DNA of 64,000 bases from NCBI GenBank assembly GCA_964596165.1, contig CAZQTW010000007.1, positions 62,001-126,000 of the forward strand, written 5' to 3'. Position 1 is the first letter of the stretch. Each line of letters begins with the position of its first letter. The position numbers and the translations under genes are program-made. This DNA is from CAYUQT01 sp964596165 (GTDB lineage Bacteria > Planctomycetota > Phycisphaerae > UBA1845 > JAFGLZ01). The notes under the pieces are model-generated. The model saw only the letters and a list, made by a program, of their open reading frames with translations, did not search any database and was not told where the DNA came from. Shown here piece after piece: positions 44,704 to 52,816 of this stretch.

Positions 44704-46380
44704 ATGTTGGTCTTCCCGATCCTCTTTGTGGCCCTGGTCCTGTTCACCGGCGGGGTCGCCCTGGCCGTCACGGAGCGACGGCGGGGTATCGCCCGTACCG
44801 TCGTTCGCCAGATGGCCATGGTGACGTCGCAGAATCTGCCGCTCGGCACCGGCCTGATGCTCGCGGGCAGAGGCGAACGGGGAAAGGCCGGCAGAATCCT
44901 CCAGCGCGTCGCCGATCTGGTTTCCCAGGGCGTGCCGCTGGGCGAGGCCGTCGTGCAAGGCTACCCCAATTGCCCGGGCCTGATCGTCAGCGTCATTCAG
45001 GCCGCCCAGCAGGTGGGGCGACTGGCCGGCGCCTTGCGCATGCTGAGTCGCGATCTGGACCGGCACGAGCGGCGTCGGTCGAAGATCATGCCGCTGGCGA
45101 TCATCTACGCACTGTTCCTGTTGTTCGTCCTGCTCATCGTGTGGACGAGCATCATGATCGTCATCGTGCCGAAATTCAAAGAGATATTCTCCGACTTCGG
45201 GGCGAAGCTACCGGGGGTAACTGTCTTCGCCATGCAGTTATCCGAGGACGTGGCCAACCGAATCCTCATTCCGGTGGCGGTCTTCTGGCTGGTCCTGGCC
45301 ATTCCGTTCGGATTGTACCGCCTGTTCCGCCCTCGGGCGTCGGGTCGATCCAAAGGTCGCGACACCGTCGTAATCTTGCTCCGCGTCGTGGTGGTGTTGA
45401 TGTTGCTCGTGCTGGTCGGCATGGTCTCTTCGCCAATCTCTGTCCTTTCCAGGACGGGTTGGAATCCGACCATCCTATTGGCTTCTCCGCCCGGCGACTT
45501 CGCCAGGTTGGATCCGCTCGTGACACTTGCCGTTTTGGTAGTGGTCTTGGCGCTCGTAGTGGGGTTCAACCGCATCGTGTGGTACCGTTCCGGCTATCCA
45601 CCTGAACTACTGAGTCGAATTGTTCAGCAGATCCGCCGTGTGAGGATCCAGGGCGTGGCCGCCGCGTTTCTCTGCGTGGTCATCCTGATGGAACTGGCCG
45701 TACTGTTCATGATCGTGGGACTGTTTCTGTTCCGGCCGGCCGGCCTCGCGATGAGTCTCACCGATATCCGGCGCCACGGCGTTGAGTGTGTCGTCGAGAT
45801 GCCGTGGGTGCCGCTGGGTATTGTTGGATTCTTTCTGGCAATTCCACTGAGTCTGCACTGGGTGTTTCGATCTCGCCGGCCGGCGCGACCTTTCACAGCC
45901 TCCGTGATCGCCGACGGCGTTCGATGGCGCATGCCCGGCCTCGGACGAATGCAGATGGCCGAGGGCATGGCGACGTTCGCCTCGCTCCTTCGACTCTTCG
46001 TGGGCGCGGGGATGCCGCTGGGTCGGGCCGCCGCTCTCGCCGGCGAGGCGGACATGAATGCCGTGCTGCGTCAGCGGGTCCGACGGTTTGCGGAAATGAT
46101 CGATCTCGGAACGCCGCCGCCCATGGCGGCCGACCAGGCCGGCCTCGGCATGATCCTCGCCACCGCGCTGCGGAGCGGACAAGTCGGCGACCGATTGGAT
46201 GCGTCGCTGCGATTCGCGGCCGACTACTACCGATCGATCGTCAGTCGGTTCTGGATCGTCCTCCGCACGATCATGTGGCCGGTGCTAACGCTGATCATGG
46301 CCGTTCTCGTCGGGACGTTCGTCGCGGCGATGTTCCTGCCGCTCGTGGCCCTTATCAATGCGGTCCTGGAAACGGTGTGA
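44704..46380 (+). CDS. Second, divergent GspF-like membrane protein
   Basis: A 558-residue protein. An N-terminal GspF domain (MVTSQNLPLGTGLMLAG, VIQAAQQVGRLAGALRMLS) and a C-terminal one (FASLLRLFVGAGMPLGRAAALAG, ALRSGQVGDRLDASLRFAADYY) are separated by a 280-residue part with about six extra membrane helices and a membrane-proximal linker. This is far longer than GspF (about 400 residues). It may pair with the first copy in a heteromeric platform. It ends 2 bases before the first pseudopilin-like gene. Confidence 0.8.
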   Translation: MLVFPILFVALVLFTGGVALAVTERRRGIARTVVRQMAMVTSQNLPLGTGLMLAGRGERGKAGRILQRVADLVSQGVPLGEAVVQGYPNCPGLIVSVIQAAQQVGRLAGALRMLSRDLDRHERRRSKIMPLAIIYALFLLFVLLIVWTSIMIVIVPKFKEIFSDFGAKLPGVTVFAMQLSEDVANRILIPVAVFWLVLAIPFGLYRLFRPRASGRSKGRDTVVILLRVVVVLMLLVLVGMVSSPISVLSRTGWNPTILLASPPGDFARLDPLVTLAVLVVVLALVVGFNRIVWYRSGYPPELLSRIVQQIRRVRIQGVAAAFLCVVILMELAVLFMIVGLFLFRPAGLAMSLTDIRRHGVECVVEMPWVPLGIVGFFLAIPLSLHWVFRSRRPARPFTASVIADGVRWRMPGLGRMQMAEGMATFASLLRLFVGAGMPLGRAAALAGEADMNAVLRQRVRRFAEMIDLGTPPPMAADQAGLGMILATALRSGQVGDRLDASLRFAADYYRSIVSRFWIVLRTIMWPVLTLIMAVLVGTFVAAMFLPLVALINAVLETV

Positions 46381-46382
46381 TC

Positions 46383-46814
46383 ATGAGAGGTGCAACCCAA
46401 GACATCGTTGCACGTGATGCCGTGCTCGGCGTGCCTGTCGCTGCATCGGCGCGCCGGGGCATTATCAACACGGAGATGATGGCGAGCATCGTGATCCTGA
46501 TGCTCGTCGCCGGACTTCTGCTGGCGATGTCGTCCGCCTACGTGCGGTCCCGCGGTGATCTGATGCGCGAGCGCGTGCTGCGGCTTGCCGCTCAGGCCCA
46601 ACTGGAGCGGTACCGGGCCGGTGTTCGACTGGACACACCGCCGCCGGCTGACACTCTCCCCGACGGCGTCACACTGAAGACGACCACCACGCCCGGCAGC
46701 GGCGTGTGGACCGGCATGACCCAGGTGACGGTGACGGCCAGCGCGCTCGACGTCAAGAAGCGGGAGCACCACGTAACGATCTCCGGCTATCTTCGGGAGG
46801 TATCGACGAAATGA
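46383..46814 (+). CDS. Pseudopilin-like protein, GspI-type
   Basis: A 143-residue protein. RRGIINTEMMASIVILMLVAG is a prepilin signal with Gly before the cleavage site and Glu at +5 of the mature part, followed by a single hydrophobic helix. The leader before it is long (about 26 residues) and ordinary in composition. The mature domain is short, as in minor pseudopilins that sit at the tip. The ATG lies 2 bases after the GspF-like stop, and its own stop overlaps the next ATG. Confidence 0.7.
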   Translation: MRGATQDIVARDAVLGVPVAASARRGIINTEMMASIVILMLVAGLLLAMSSAYVRSRGDLMRERVLRLAAQAQLERYRAGVRLDTPPPADTLPDGVTLKTTTTPGSGVWTGMTQVTVTASALDVKKREHHVTISGYLREVSTK

Positions 46815-47335
46815 CCCCTACCCGACCCAGAGCCTTCACGCTGTTCCACACGCTGATGGCCGTCACGCTGGCCGGTGTCGCACTGAGCATCGGAATGCCG
46901 ATGATCATGCAATCGATCGGAATCCAGAAGCGGGTTTCAATGTGGGTGAATGATGACGCCGTAACCCAGCAGATCATCCGGCAGGTGCGCCGCGATATGT
47001 CGTCAGCAAACCAGGTGGAGATCGTTCAAGATCAATTCCCCGTCCTGCTGCTGCGCGGGCCCGTAGGCCAGGTGCGATATGAGAATACGCCCGATGGCAT
47101 CGTCCGCCTCGCGACGCCGACGGGCCGAACGCCTTCTCGGTCGCTCTACCCACTTCGTCGCTCGGTGATTGACTGGCGTTGCGAGCGGGTCGATGCGGGA
47201 GGCACCATCATCTGGCTCGTCGTGGAAATCCGCGATCCCGTTGGAAAGCAGCGCGGGAAGACCGTCACCATGAACCAGCGATATGCCACCGCGTTGCGTC
47301 CGGGCATATCGGCGAGGCAGGAGGACGTGCGATGA
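46811..47335 (+). CDS. Pseudopilin-like protein, GspJ-type, altered cleavage motif
   Basis: A 174-residue protein overlapping the upstream stop by ATGA. Its N-terminus RAFTLFHTLMAVTLAGVAL aligns with GFTLIE-type signals, but Ala replaces the Gly before the cut and His replaces Glu at +5. Both changes would weaken prepilin peptidase processing or subunit docking. The C-terminal part is beta-rich (FPVLLLRGPVGQVRYEN, TIIWLVVEIRDPVG), as in GspJ or PulJ-like minor pseudopilins. Confidence 0.65.
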   Translation: MTPTRPRAFTLFHTLMAVTLAGVALSIGMPMIMQSIGIQKRVSMWVNDDAVTQQIIRQVRRDMSSANQVEIVQDQFPVLLLRGPVGQVRYENTPDGIVRLATPTGRTPSRSLYPLRRSVIDWRCERVDAGGTIIWLVVEIRDPVGKQRGKTVTMNQRYATALRPGISARQEDVR

Positions 47336-47721
47336 GGCGCAGGGGCTTCGGGCTCATCCTGGTTCTGGCCGTCATGACGCTGGTCGGAACGGCGCTCACG
47401 CTCATGGCGTTGCACGTGGGACAGTTGGCGCGGCAGCGTCAGCACGATCGCGCCCGAACGTTCGCGCAGGTCGTGCTCGACAGCGGAGTGGCCTATGCCC
47501 GTTCACACCGGGGCCCGGTCGCTACGGCGCCCAGCACCACCGAGGTTGCGCTTCCGACGGAAGGCCTCTTGCCCGCGCCGGCCAGGGCAAGCCTTACGCT
47601 CCAGCCGGCCGACGACGGATCGATCCGCGTCATTGCACGCGTCGACTACGGCCGCGCCCACGCCACCGAAGAGGCCGTGATCGCGACGACAGTCCCGGCC
47701 GGCAGGCCACGAACGCCGTAA
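47332..47721 (+). CDS. Small GspK/PilX-like membrane protein
   Basis: A 130-residue protein starting with MRRRGFGLILVLAVMTLVGTALTLMAL, a prepilin-like helix without Glu at +5, as is usual for GspK. It overlaps the upstream gene by ATGA. It is much shorter than GspK (about 320 residues), with only a small domain after the helix. It ends the operon. No secretin, GspC or major pseudopilin GspG gene is present. Confidence 0.6.
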   Translation: MRRRGFGLILVLAVMTLVGTALTLMALHVGQLARQRQHDRARTFAQVVLDSGVAYARSHRGPVATAPSTTEVALPTEGLLPAPARASLTLQPADDGSIRVIARVDYGRAHATEEAVIATTVPAGRPRTP

Positions 47722-47735
47722 GGGGCTGGTCAAGC

Positions 47736-47879
47736 CTACTTCCTCTTGAGAATGGCTCGCCAGCCCGTCGGGGGGACGTACCCTCGGTAGATATTCAGGT
47801 TGCTTGACCGGACGTTTTCGACGGTGGTGAGGACGTCGGAATCGACGGCTTCCCACCCATTCATCATACCGGTTCCCAT
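47736..47879 (-). CDS. Possible small protein downstream of the AsnB-like gene
   Basis: A 47-codon frame (starts MGTGMMNGWEAVDSD, ends GYVPPTGWRAILKRK) 41 bases after the AsnB-like stop, same strand. The ribosome site is weak and no family is recognised. It is listed because it ends a tight operon with a possible amide-forming enzyme and might be a peptide substrate or carrier. It could equally be chance. Confidence 0.3.
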   Translation of the reverse strand: MGTGMMNGWEAVDSDVLTTVENVRSSNLNIYRGYVPPTGWRAILKRK

Positions 47880-47920
47880 GAATGCGGGGGTTGGTGAATT
47901 GCCGACCCGGGCCGAAGAGT

Positions 47921-49249
47921 CTACGCCCCCTTTGTCCGCCCCATCCATCCCAGTTCGGGCAGATCGCCGAGGGCGTCTCGGAATAGGCGGTAGTACAGCA
48001 GTTCTTCCTTGCTGTTGAGCCGCCAACCGTTGGAGAGCGTGCGCTCGCGGAGGAACTCACCGTCCGGAATGCTCTCATCGGCATGGCGCGCCAGAAGGTC
48101 GCCGACGCCGGTTCCCTCCCAGAACTTCGCCTTGGTGCGACGTCGCACCGGTTCAGGCAGATCCTCGCCGATCGCCTGTCGAAGAATCCATTTCTCAATG
48201 CCGTTATGAAGTTTCAGTTCCGCCGGGATCCTCAGGGCGTATTCGACGACGATCGGGTCAAGAAACGGTACCACCGCCAGCAGACCGTGGGCCTGCGAAC
48301 AACGATCCACGCGCTGAAGAGCGGTGTTGTGAAGCCGTGCAATGATATCCAATAGTTCGGCGGCCAGCTTCTCTCTCGGCAGGGCCTTCAGGTAGTCGTA
48401 GCCGGCGAAGAGTTCGTCGCCGCCCTCTCCGGAGAGGACGGCCGGCACGAATGAGGCGGCCGCCTTGCCCGCCGAATAGTTCATGACACTCGAACGGACC
48501 AACAGGGCGTCAAACGATTCCAGGTGGCGAATCACCTCCGGCAGACGGCGCAGCACGTCGCGAAGCGAGAGCATAATCTCGTGATGCTCGCTGCCGATGA
48601 AATCGGCGACCTGCCGTGCGTACACCAAGTCCGGAGCGCCCGCAAGACCCGTGGCGAATGTGTGCAGGACCTTCACGTGTCGGCGGGCCAACGCCGCCAG
48701 GATGCTCGAGTCCAGCCCACCGGACAGCCAGACCCCGATGCCGTCCACGCCGAACGACTTGACCACAGCCGACTCCAGTCGGTTTCGGAGCTCGGTGGCG
48801 ATGCGACCGGCCGACTCGTCCAAGATCGGACCGGGTTGTATGCCGGAGCACGAGGGTGCAACCAAGCCGTCGTGTTGCCCTCCCGGCGGCAATTCAAAGA
48901 CGTCCGACGTCACGGTGAGCAGGGACTTCACTTCCGAGGCAAAACACAACGTGCCGTTCTGCGTGCGCCCGAAATACAACGGGGCCACACCCATCGCATC
49001 ACGGTCCAGCATCAGATGATCCCGCCGCCAGGCGGCCCGGGCGAACCGCCCGTCGCCCGAGGCGTCCTGGACGGTCGCCTCGGCCATGCTCAGACTGCCC
49101 GGCTGTGCCCGTGGCCACACGGCGCCCAACGTGACTTCGCCGGCTTCGAAGACCTCACGGCCGGCGCCGCCGCGGTGAATCATCACCTCCAACATCCGTC
49201 GGACGTCTTCCCGGCGGCCGGCTTGAGCGATTCCTGCAATCCCCGCCAT
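47921..49249 (-). CDS. Asparagine-synthetase-like amide ligase lacking the glutaminase nucleophile
   Basis: A 442-residue AsnB homologue starting MAGIAGI: the catalytic Cys2 of MCGIAG is replaced by Ala. The N-terminal domain is shortened: the SGGLDSS motif is at 176-182, some 55 residues earlier than in AsnB. The NGEIYN glutamine-binding segment is missing, while the later DRDAMGVAPLYF and FASEVKSLL pieces remain. The synthetase half is intact (SGGLDSS PP-loop, LSGEGGDELFAGYDYL, VVPFLDP, EKWILRQA, RRRTKAKFWEGTG). Such proteins adenylate a carboxylate and attack it with an amine other than ammonia, as in beta-lactam synthetase, carbapenam synthetase and lasso cyclases. It starts 4 bases after the B12-protein gene. 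Confidence 0.8.
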   Translation of the reverse strand: MAGIAGIAQAGRREDVRRMLEVMIHRGGAGREVFEAGEVTLGAVWPRAQPGSLSMAEATVQDASGDGRFARAAWRRDHLMLDRDAMGVAPLYFGRTQNGTLCFASEVKSLLTVTSDVFELPPGGQHDGLVAPSCSGIQPGPILDESAGRIATELRNRLESAVVKSFGVDGIGVWLSGGLDSSILAALARRHVKVLHTFATGLAGAPDLVYARQVADFIGSEHHEIMLSLRDVLRRLPEVIRHLESFDALLVRSSVMNYSAGKAAASFVPAVLSGEGGDELFAGYDYLKALPREKLAAELLDIIARLHNTALQRVDRCSQAHGLLAVVPFLDPIVVEYALRIPAELKLHNGIEKWILRQAIGEDLPEPVRRRTKAKFWEGTGVGDLLARHADESIPDGEFLRERTLSNGWRLNSKEELLYYRLFRDALGDLPELGWMGRTKGA

Positions 49250-49253
49250 TCTG

Positions 49254-51140
49254 CTACCTCCACGCGGATCGCGCCGATTCCATGCCGCTGAGTGTCCGTC
49301 GCACGCGGTCCGCCGCGGACACGGGCATCCCGTGCTCGTCCACCACCTTGACCGCCCCGTGGATCACACGCGTTTTCCACTCGACCGCCCGGCGGAATTC
49401 GTCACGGCATTCCCATAGGTAAGGAACGGGGAGAAATCCCGCCGCGAAGATTCGGTATAGCCCCTCGGCGCTGTATGCCTGCGGTATCGACCTTTCAATT
49501 CCGTCGATTACGACGCGGGCCTCGCCGAGCAATTCGTCAGTCCTGTGCATGACCTCCGGATGATGCGTCATGTCGTCCACCGCCCCCGTTGCCCGAAGCC
49601 GGCGGTATTCAGTCAGGGCGTGCCGGATGATCTGGATGCTCTCATCCACTACGGAGGGATCCGCCAGGTGAGAGGCCTCCGAGTAGCTTACGACATGGAT
49701 GATCGGCGGACTGCCGGTGTCGCGGGGCTCGATGTCGTCCATCAGCGCGGTCACGGCGGCAAGCTGGGCCTTGGCCGTTTCCAGATCCGACGAGAAGTAG
49801 TCCAGTCCGGCGCGAGGCTGAAGGATCACGCGGAAGGTCCTGCTTTGAAGTCCTCGGAGCAGGTAGAGCATCGCTCGGGACTTGGCAAGGTCCTGGACTC
49901 CCCAGGTAGTCTTCGGCGTGTTAAGCATGTTCTGGAGGATCAAGCAGCCTATCCCCGATTGCTTCGCCGCCCTGGCCGCCAGATAGGCCGAGACCACATA
50001 CGTCACGTCGTCGGCACCGCGAAACGCGAAATGGTGTGGGACGTTCGGCTCGAACGGCTTGCCCGTCTCGACCACGCATCGCAGCGTTTCGAAATGCTGT
50101 TCGAGATTCTCTCGGAGGGAATAGGGGCCCCTTCCATCAATCCGGCAGAACCACCAGAGGGACAGGGCGTGCCAGGCGATGTGGATGGTCCGCTCGTACA
50201 TTCGAGCCAACTCGGGGATGTTCCGTGTCCCCGCGTAGGCGCGGACCAGCATCGGGCGGGCTGCGGCCCATACGGCGGAAAACTCTTCCGGGGAATTCAA
50301 CGGCACGCCGCCACCGTTCGGCAAGCCACCCCAATCCATGCCGAAATGCGACTGCGTGAGTTGCGACGTCCCGATGGACAGGACATCCAGGAATCCCGAC
50401 GCGGCGAGCCGCCGAGTCCAGTCGAGGAACAATCGGACCGCCTCGTCTCGATCAGGAAGGTACGGACCGACATGCGCACGCATCAACGGAAGCGCCCGTG
50501 CCTCCGTTGCCGCCCTCAGCCTCGTTGCGACCGTATCCCGCTCGGTTCCAAACCCGTCGTAGCCGCCCCGGGCGGGCGGGCGAACGGCCATGTATTTCCC
50601 CTTGGCGACGAGGTCCTTGCCGAACGCGAGACGGGCGTCGTCATAGGCGACGCCTTGTACCCAATCACCGGGGAGGACGGCCGGATCGATCCCCAGCATT
50701 CGCAGCGTCTCGCCCGACGTTTCGTCGCCCGTGAAGACGCCCGCGACGCTGGGTACTCGACGACGAACGAGTTCACACGTTTGCGGAAGCCCGGCGAAGT
50801 AGATTCCCTTCAAGGGGCCGCCTTGGTCGGCCCACAGACGGCGGCTCTTGAGCAGATGGATCAGGCGCTCGAACGTCTCGGCGCCTTCGGCCGGGTCAAG
50901 TCGAAAGCTGAAGCCGAGAACGGTAATACGATTCTCGGCAAGCCACCGCTCGATGATCGCCGGGGAATCGGCATCGTCCAGTTGGCCGAAGGCCCCACAG
51001 GTCCGGGCGTCCGCAATCACGGTCCGGACGCCGCACGCCTCCAGGAGCTGCTGAACGGAGAAGAGCCCAAGCGTGTGCGCGTCGAGGGCCGGCCGGACCA
51101 GCCCGAAGCCGTCCTCTCGTGTGATCGGCGTGTTCTTCAT
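49254..51140 (-). CDS. Cobalamin-binding protein with mutase-like domain, family unassigned
   Basis: A 628-residue protein. The N-terminal Rossmann-like domain has DAHTLG (Asp20, His22, Gly25), the DxHxxG motif that binds cobalamin base-off/His-on, then FSFRL near 77-81 in place of SxL, and IYFAGLP. Residues about 215-560 look like a TIM barrel (LDVLSIGTSQLTQSHFG, VPHHFAFRGADDVTYVV, LQNMLNTPKTTWGVQDL, VILQPRAGLDYFSSDLE). This recalls adenosylcobalamin carbon-skeleton and amino mutases such as MutE or the lysine/ornithine aminomutases, but I cannot assign one. No PLP lysine was identified. A 3-base gap separates it from the opine dehydrogenase gene. Confidence 0.6.
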   Translation of the reverse strand: MKNTPITREDGFGLVRPALDAHTLGLFSVQQLLEACGVRTVIADARTCGAFGQLDDADSPAIIERWLAENRITVLGFSFRLDPAEGAETFERLIHLLKSRRLWADQGGPLKGIYFAGLPQTCELVRRRVPSVAGVFTGDETSGETLRMLGIDPAVLPGDWVQGVAYDDARLAFGKDLVAKGKYMAVRPPARGGYDGFGTERDTVATRLRAATEARALPLMRAHVGPYLPDRDEAVRLFLDWTRRLAASGFLDVLSIGTSQLTQSHFGMDWGGLPNGGGVPLNSPEEFSAVWAAARPMLVRAYAGTRNIPELARMYERTIHIAWHALSLWWFCRIDGRGPYSLRENLEQHFETLRCVVETGKPFEPNVPHHFAFRGADDVTYVVSAYLAARAAKQSGIGCLILQNMLNTPKTTWGVQDLAKSRAMLYLLRGLQSRTFRVILQPRAGLDYFSSDLETAKAQLAAVTALMDDIEPRDTGSPPIIHVVSYSEASHLADPSVVDESIQIIRHALTEYRRLRATGAVDDMTHHPEVMHRTDELLGEARVVIDGIERSIPQAYSAEGLYRIFAAGFLPVPYLWECRDEFRRAVEWKTRVIHGAVKVVDEHGMPVSAADRVRRTLSGMESARSAWR

Positions 51141-51143
51141 GCT

Positions 51144-52766
51144 TCAAGGCCCCCCCCCGACGACCGACGGCGCTCCGCCGACCGGTTGGGGCGCGGGCTC
51201 CACGCCCACAACCAAAAGGCGAATGTCCTTCACGGACATCCCGGACAAGCCGAGACGCGCGACCGTTCGACCTTGTTTCCAGAAGTCCACGCCATGCATG
51301 GCACAGGCCATGTGAACGACGGCGTTTATCATCGGCGTGGGAACCTTGAGCATCTCGCCCAGGCCGGCAATCGGGACGAGACTCGCCGGAACGTCCTCAT
51401 AAATGTATCGGTGGAGGACGGTCCCGGGCGCCCGGATGCCCCGGTAGCCGGGGTTGGCCCGCATGGCCTCAAACAGGGTCCGTCCGGCGGCGTCGTAGGC
51501 ATGATAGAGCCATTCCCGCGCGGTGTACGCGCGGATGCCCAGGGCGGCGGCTACGCTCACGCGCTCGCGGTCGACGGCCTCGAGCACGGCGGCCACGGCC
51601 GGCGTTACCCCTTCCACGTAGTATTCGAAGTCCCCGTGCGTGTCCTCAATCCGCCCCGCGTTCAGAATCGTGATGGCGGGGTGAAACACCGCGCCCACGT
51701 TGTCCAGACTCGTTTTCAGCACATTGTCGCCGGGCACGAACTGAGGCAAGGCCTTCCGGATGATCGGGAGAATGTCGGCGATGTGGTAGGCGGGCAATGC
51801 CGCCAGGGGGACGGAGTTCTTGATTCCATAAATGTGGACTTGGCCCGGATTCGTGGCTCGCGCCGCATAGAGCAGCGTCTGCGCCTCGGCGATGTAAGGA
51901 CGAACGGAAGGATTGCTTTCCTTCAAGACCTGCGCGACCTCCAGCGCACCGCCGGTCCTGCCGGGGTTCAGGACGATGATCTGACCGTCCTTGACGTGTG
52001 GAGCAATGAGATGCGCCACATCGCGATGCGCGGTGGCGGGGACAACGATCATCAGGATGTCCATGTTGTCCACGGCCTCGGCCACGTCGCTCGTGGCCAG
52101 ATTGATCCGCGCGAATCCTTCGACCTCGCCCGTCACCTCGAGACCTTCTCGGGATCGGACGGGATCGATGCGAGACGGCGTGCGGTTGAAGAGATTCACC
52201 TTGCACCCGCCAATCGCGAGGTGGGCGGCCATCGCCATGCCCCCGTGCCCCGCACCCAGCACGCAAAACGAAGGCAGCCCCTCGGCGGCCACAATGTCGC
52301 CCAGAGGTCCCTCCGCTGCTCGTACGACGTCGATGAGCTCCGCAGCCGAACGAACCCGTTGCAGGGACTCCAGAACACCGTCCGATCCGCACAGCCTCGC
52401 CAAACGCCCCAGGATGCGCAGGTGCAATACCTGCGCCACCGGCGGACCCAGGAGCAGGAAGATGAGATGGACCTTCGTGTTCGTGGACGGACACCACGAA
52501 ACGCCGGAGCGCGATATCCCCACCGCCACGAGCAACTGCCTGCAGGACGTCGTCGACGCGTGCGGAACGGCGATGGTCAGCGGACCCGCCGGAACGATGG
52601 TCGGGCCTGAGCGCTCCCGCGCGAGGATGTCCTTGCCGGCCGCCGCGGTGTCAAGGGGCCTTACGGAGGCAATGGCCGAGACCAACCGTTGGATCGCGTC
52701 CTCCTTCGAAACCCCCTCCAGATCCAAGAGCACGGCCTCGGGCACGAGGATGTCCGCGACACGCAT
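51144..52766 (-). CDS. PTS EIIA domain fused to opine dehydrogenase
   Basis: A 540-residue fusion from the ATG at 52766 with GGAGGG upstream. Residues 1-150 are a fructose/Ntr-type EIIA domain (ILVPEAVLLDLEGVSKEDAI; LTIAVPHAS with the phosphorylatable His69). Residues 165-330 are a Rossmann fold (VLGAGHGGMAMAAHLA near 168-183), and residues 345-520 the octopine dehydrogenase domain (VFHPAITILNAGRIE with His362 as catalytic His). Opine dehydrogenases join an amino acid to a keto acid with NAD(P)H. The EIIA domain suggests control by PTS phosphorylation. It is the first gene of the three-gene block with the B12 and AsnB-like proteins. Confidence 0.85.
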   Translation of the reverse strand: MRVADILVPEAVLLDLEGVSKEDAIQRLVSAIASVRPLDTAAAGKDILARERSGPTIVPAGPLTIAVPHASTTSCRQLLVAVGISRSGVSWCPSTNTKVHLIFLLLGPPVAQVLHLRILGRLARLCGSDGVLESLQRVRSAAELIDVVRAAEGPLGDIVAAEGLPSFCVLGAGHGGMAMAAHLAIGGCKVNLFNRTPSRIDPVRSREGLEVTGEVEGFARINLATSDVAEAVDNMDILMIVVPATAHRDVAHLIAPHVKDGQIIVLNPGRTGGALEVAQVLKESNPSVRPYIAEAQTLLYAARATNPGQVHIYGIKNSVPLAALPAYHIADILPIIRKALPQFVPGDNVLKTSLDNVGAVFHPAITILNAGRIEDTHGDFEYYVEGVTPAVAAVLEAVDRERVSVAAALGIRAYTAREWLYHAYDAAGRTLFEAMRANPGYRGIRAPGTVLHRYIYEDVPASLVPIAGLGEMLKVPTPMINAVVHMACAMHGVDFWKQGRTVARLGLSGMSVKDIRLLVVGVEPAPQPVGGAPSVVGGGP

Positions 52767-52816
52767 GCCATGACCCTCCGCGGGCGTCATTCCTCGATCG
52801 ATGCTCGGCCGAGGGC

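Noticed and set aside
49545..52610. 1021-codon plus-strand frame opposite the operon at 47.9-52.8 kb
   Set aside because: Its sequence is rich in Arg, Gly and His and matches no fold, while the minus strand encodes clear B12 and opine dehydrogenase motifs.
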